Shown here: positions 6,135-7,676 of the stretch, one piece after another | Layout: each line of letters opens with the position of its first letter | How positions within the stretch are numbered: the first letter of the stretch is position 1 | Origin: Burkholderiales bacterium | GTDB taxonomy: Bacteria > Pseudomonadota > Gammaproteobacteria > Burkholderiales > Burkholderiaceae_E | Direction: 5' to 3' | DNA: 7,676 nt | Assembly: GCA_027489195.1 (NCBI GenBank) | Contig: JAIYAG010000155.1 | Coordinates: forward strand, 1 to 7,676 | Position numbers and translations under genes: made by a program | The notes under the pieces: generated by a model | What the model saw: the letters and a program-made list of their open reading frames with translations, nothing else | Database searches by the model: none | What the model was told of the DNA's origin: nothing

Positions 6135-7111
6135 ATCATCGAGCGCAGCTTCGGTCCGTGCGTCGGGCTGGCCTTCACCACGCCGTCCCAGGCCGAGTCG
6201 TACGCGCTCTTGAGGAAGGCCTTCGAATCCGCGTCGGACAGCTTGACGACCGTGATGCCCGCGTCGGCCTGCTTCTTGATCTCGGCGGCCGAGTCCTGCT
6301 TCGACTGCTCGAGGAGCTGCGCCTCGAGCCAGGCGCCCTGCTTCTCGAGGTAGGCGCGCTGCTCCGGGTTGAGCTTCTTCCACGCGTTCGCGCCGAACTG
6401 GATGCCGAGCTCCACGGTGTAGAAGCCGGGCTCGAGGCGGAACTTGGTCTTCTCGTGCCAGCCCAGGTCGAAGATGCCCAGCAGCGGCCAGCCGTAGCCG
6501 TCCACCACGCCGCGCTCCAGGCCGGTGTAGACCTCGCCCGGCGCCATCTGCACGACCGATGCGCCCTGCTTGCTGAAGAAGTCGCGGTAGATCGGCGCGA
6601 TCCGCAGCTTGAAGCCGGAGAGGTCGGGCTTGTCGATGCGCTTGTTCGAGTACACGTAGTACTGCAGGCCCTCGCCGCTGCGCGCGTAGTAGTACAGGCC
6701 CTTCTCGAGGAACACCGAGTTCAGGTAGTCCATCGTGCCGTTCTTGCGCAGCTCGGCCATCGACTGCTCGGTGTAGTTCAGCGCCAGCCCCTCGGGGATG
6801 ACGGTCGCGGTGAACGAGGTGGTGGTGTTGGCGAGGTCGACCACGCCGTTGCGCAGCGCGTTGCCCTGCTCGAAGGTCGGGATCGCCTTCGGGCCGCCGA
6901 TGAAGTTGATCTGCACCAGGCCCTTGCCCTCGGCGTTCACCTTCTGGACCCAGCGGTCGAACATCCGGTTGAAGTACGTGCCTTCCTGGAAGCCGCTGAC
7001 GGCGCGCAGCGTGACTTCCTGCGCGAGCACGGCGGTGCCGGGCACGAGCAGCGCGAGGCCGAGCGCCGCGCGGGCGGCCAGGGTCCGGATCGGTCGGGAC
7101 GTGCGGGTCAT
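6122..7111 (-). CDS. dctP: TRAP transporter periplasmic substrate receptor DctP (copy 2, without its own QM genes in view)
   Basis: Second DctP-family receptor, 329 residues. The signal peptide has basic residues through position 9 (Arg4, Arg6, Arg9), a hydrophobic core and likely cleavage after VLA near residue 30. The mature part aligns to copy 1 from EVTLRAVSG to the C-terminal PK without a gap; a hand count gives about 215 of 298 identical (72%). The presumed carboxylate-clamping Arg is R170, and VVDGYGWPLL is at 202-211. The start ATG at 7111 has AGGAG eight bases upstream; the frame is open further up but runs into the neighbouring dehydrogenase. It follows that HAD-family gene by 52 bp on the same strand, so the two are probably one transcript. 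No dctQ or dctM follows it, because the next gene is convergent. It may therefore dock on the DctQM encoded at 754-2609, or serve sensing or another transporter. It probably arose by duplication. Confidence 0.94.
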   Translation of the reverse strand: MTRTSRPIRTLAARAALGLALLVPGTAVLAQEVTLRAVSGFQEGTYFNRMFDRWVQKVNAEGKGLVQINFIGGPKAIPTFEQGNALRNGVVDLANTTTSFTATVIPEGLALNYTEQSMAELRKNGTMDYLNSVFLEKGLYYYARSGEGLQYYVYSNKRIDKPDLSGFKLRIAPIYRDFFSKQGASVVQMAPGEVYTGLERGVVDGYGWPLLGIFDLGWHEKTKFRLEPGFYTVELGIQFGANAWKKLNPEQRAYLEKQGAWLEAQLLEQSKQDSAAEIKKQADAGITVVKLSDADSKAFLKSAYDSAWDGVVKASPTHGPKLRSMMAPK

Positions 7112-7163
7112 GCGGAGCTCTCCTGGTGTAACGGGTTGGGTGGGTCGAAGGCGGTGGGGACGG

Positions 7164-7676
7164 TCAACGCGGCGGCCGCTGCAGCCCCGCGTGACGGAGC
7201 ATCGCGAGCGTACGTGAAAGCACGTCCTTGCGGTACGCGGCGAGGTCGCGGCCGGCATAGTCGTGGAAGCCCGCGCCGCTGCGCAGGCCGTTGCGGCCCT
7301 CGTGCATCATCCGGTCGACGATCGCCGGCGCCGTGTAGCGCTCGCGGCTCAGCGTCTGCGACAGGTAGCGGCTGGCGTGGTACAGGATGTCGTTGCCGCC
7401 GAAGTCGATGAACTCGACGACGCCGATCGCGGCGAAGCGCAGCCCGAGGCCGTAGCGCGTGGCGCGGTCGATCTCCTCCGCGGTGGCCACGCCTTCCTCG
7501 ATCATGCGCGCGGCCTCGTTCATGACCAGCGCCTGCAGCCGCGGCACGATGTAGCCGGGCGCCGGTCCGCAGACGACCGCCACCTTGCCGATGTCCTCGA
7601 GCACCGCGCGCAGCCGCGCGACGACGGCCGCGTCGGTGCTCGCGTGCACGGACAGCTCCACCAGCGGGATCACGTA
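7164..7676 (-). CDS. 3-hydroxyacyl-CoA dehydrogenase family protein (N-terminus beyond window edge)
   Basis: C-terminal 170 residues of an NAD-dependent 3-hydroxyacyl-CoA dehydrogenase family enzyme; the Rossmann domain lies beyond the right edge. The fragment enters at YVIPLVE, the strand that in the family follows HFFNP. Its E7 aligns with the Glu of the catalytic His-Glu pair (Glu170 in the human short-chain enzyme), and the His would be six residues upstream, just outside. Then come PGYIVPRL at 40-47, NEAARMIEEG at 53-62, the helical C-terminal domain with EFIDFGGNDILYHASRYL at 88-105, and the closing GLRSGAGFHDY at 130-140. The usual family form of the second motif is GFIVNR; here Asn is replaced by Pro45. 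This suggests a side branch of the family, so the substrate may not be an ordinary fatty 3-hydroxyacyl-CoA. It is upstream of dctP2 by 52 bp on the same strand. Beta-hydroxyacid or carnitine-type dehydrogenases are less likely alternatives. Confidence 0.88.
   Translation of the reverse strand, partial: YVIPLVELSVHASTDAAVVARLRAVLEDIGKVAVVCGPAPGYIVPRLQALVMNEAARMIEEGVATAEEIDRATRYGLGLRFAAIGVVEFIDFGGNDILYHASRYLSQTLSRERYTAPAIVDRMMHEGRNGLRSGAGFHDYAGRDLAAYRKDVLSRTLAMLRHAGLQRPPR

Noticed and set aside
7112..7258. Longer start for dctP2 (49 extra residues)
   Set aside because: It would put an Arg-rich segment ahead of a good signal peptide and overlap the HAD gene; ATG 7111 has a clear AGGAG.
6158..7411. 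Plus-strand open frame of 417 codons opposite dctP2 and the HAD gene
   Set aside because: Its composition mirrors the shadow opposite dctP1, as expected because the two dctP genes are paralogous. The similarity is inherited from the sense strand and is not evidence of a real antisense gene.

Overview
The window is very GC-rich, with a strong G/C bias at third codon positions, and it is tightly packed. Together with a tripartite TRAP transporter, a CoxM-type flavoprotein and acyl-CoA metabolism genes, this suggests a chromosomal catabolic locus of a high-GC proteobacterium. Burkholderiales is my best guess and some Alphaproteobacteria would also fit; this is inference from style, not a species call. 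I see no tRNA, rRNA, CRISPR array, insertion sequence or phage gene.

Layout from left to right. (1) Positions 1-563, minus strand: the first 187 codons of a CO-dehydrogenase/xanthine-dehydrogenase-type FAD subunit (CoxM family), cut by the window edge. (2) Positions 564-753: a non-coding stretch with small dyads. (3) Positions 754-3654, minus strand: a complete TRAP transporter operon in the order dctP-dctQ-dctM (receptor, small membrane subunit, large membrane subunit). dctQ and dctM overlap by 4 bp, and a hairpin lies between dctP and dctQ. (4) Positions 3655-3763: a short divergent control region, the most AT-rich part of the window, with a good sigma70-like promoter facing dctP and a perfect 20-bp palindrome just upstream of it. 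(5) Positions 3764-6114, plus strand: an AMP-forming acyl-CoA ligase followed almost immediately by a short-chain dehydrogenase (SDR). (6) Positions 6122-7111, minus strand: a second dctP receptor, about 72% identical to the first by hand count and converging on the SDR gene, with a strong hairpin over both stop codons. (7) Positions 7164-7676, minus strand: the C-terminal 170 residues of a 3-hydroxyacyl-CoA dehydrogenase (HAD) family enzyme, upstream of and probably co-transcribed with the second dctP.

Reading the genes together (inference): the locus looks like an uptake-and-activation module for an organic acid. A DctP receptor captures the carboxylate in the periplasm, DctQM carries it inward with an ion gradient, the ligase makes the CoA thioester, and the SDR and HAD enzymes oxidise hydroxyl groups in a beta-oxidation-like route. 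The molybdenum-hydroxylase-type gene at the left may add a hydroxylation step or belong to a separate operon. The substrate cannot be named from sequence alone. The most unusual points are the two closely related receptors sharing one QM pair, the palindrome in the divergent promoter region, the terminator-like hairpin spanning two convergent stop codons, and a Pro in place of a highly conserved active-site-region Asn in the HAD enzyme.
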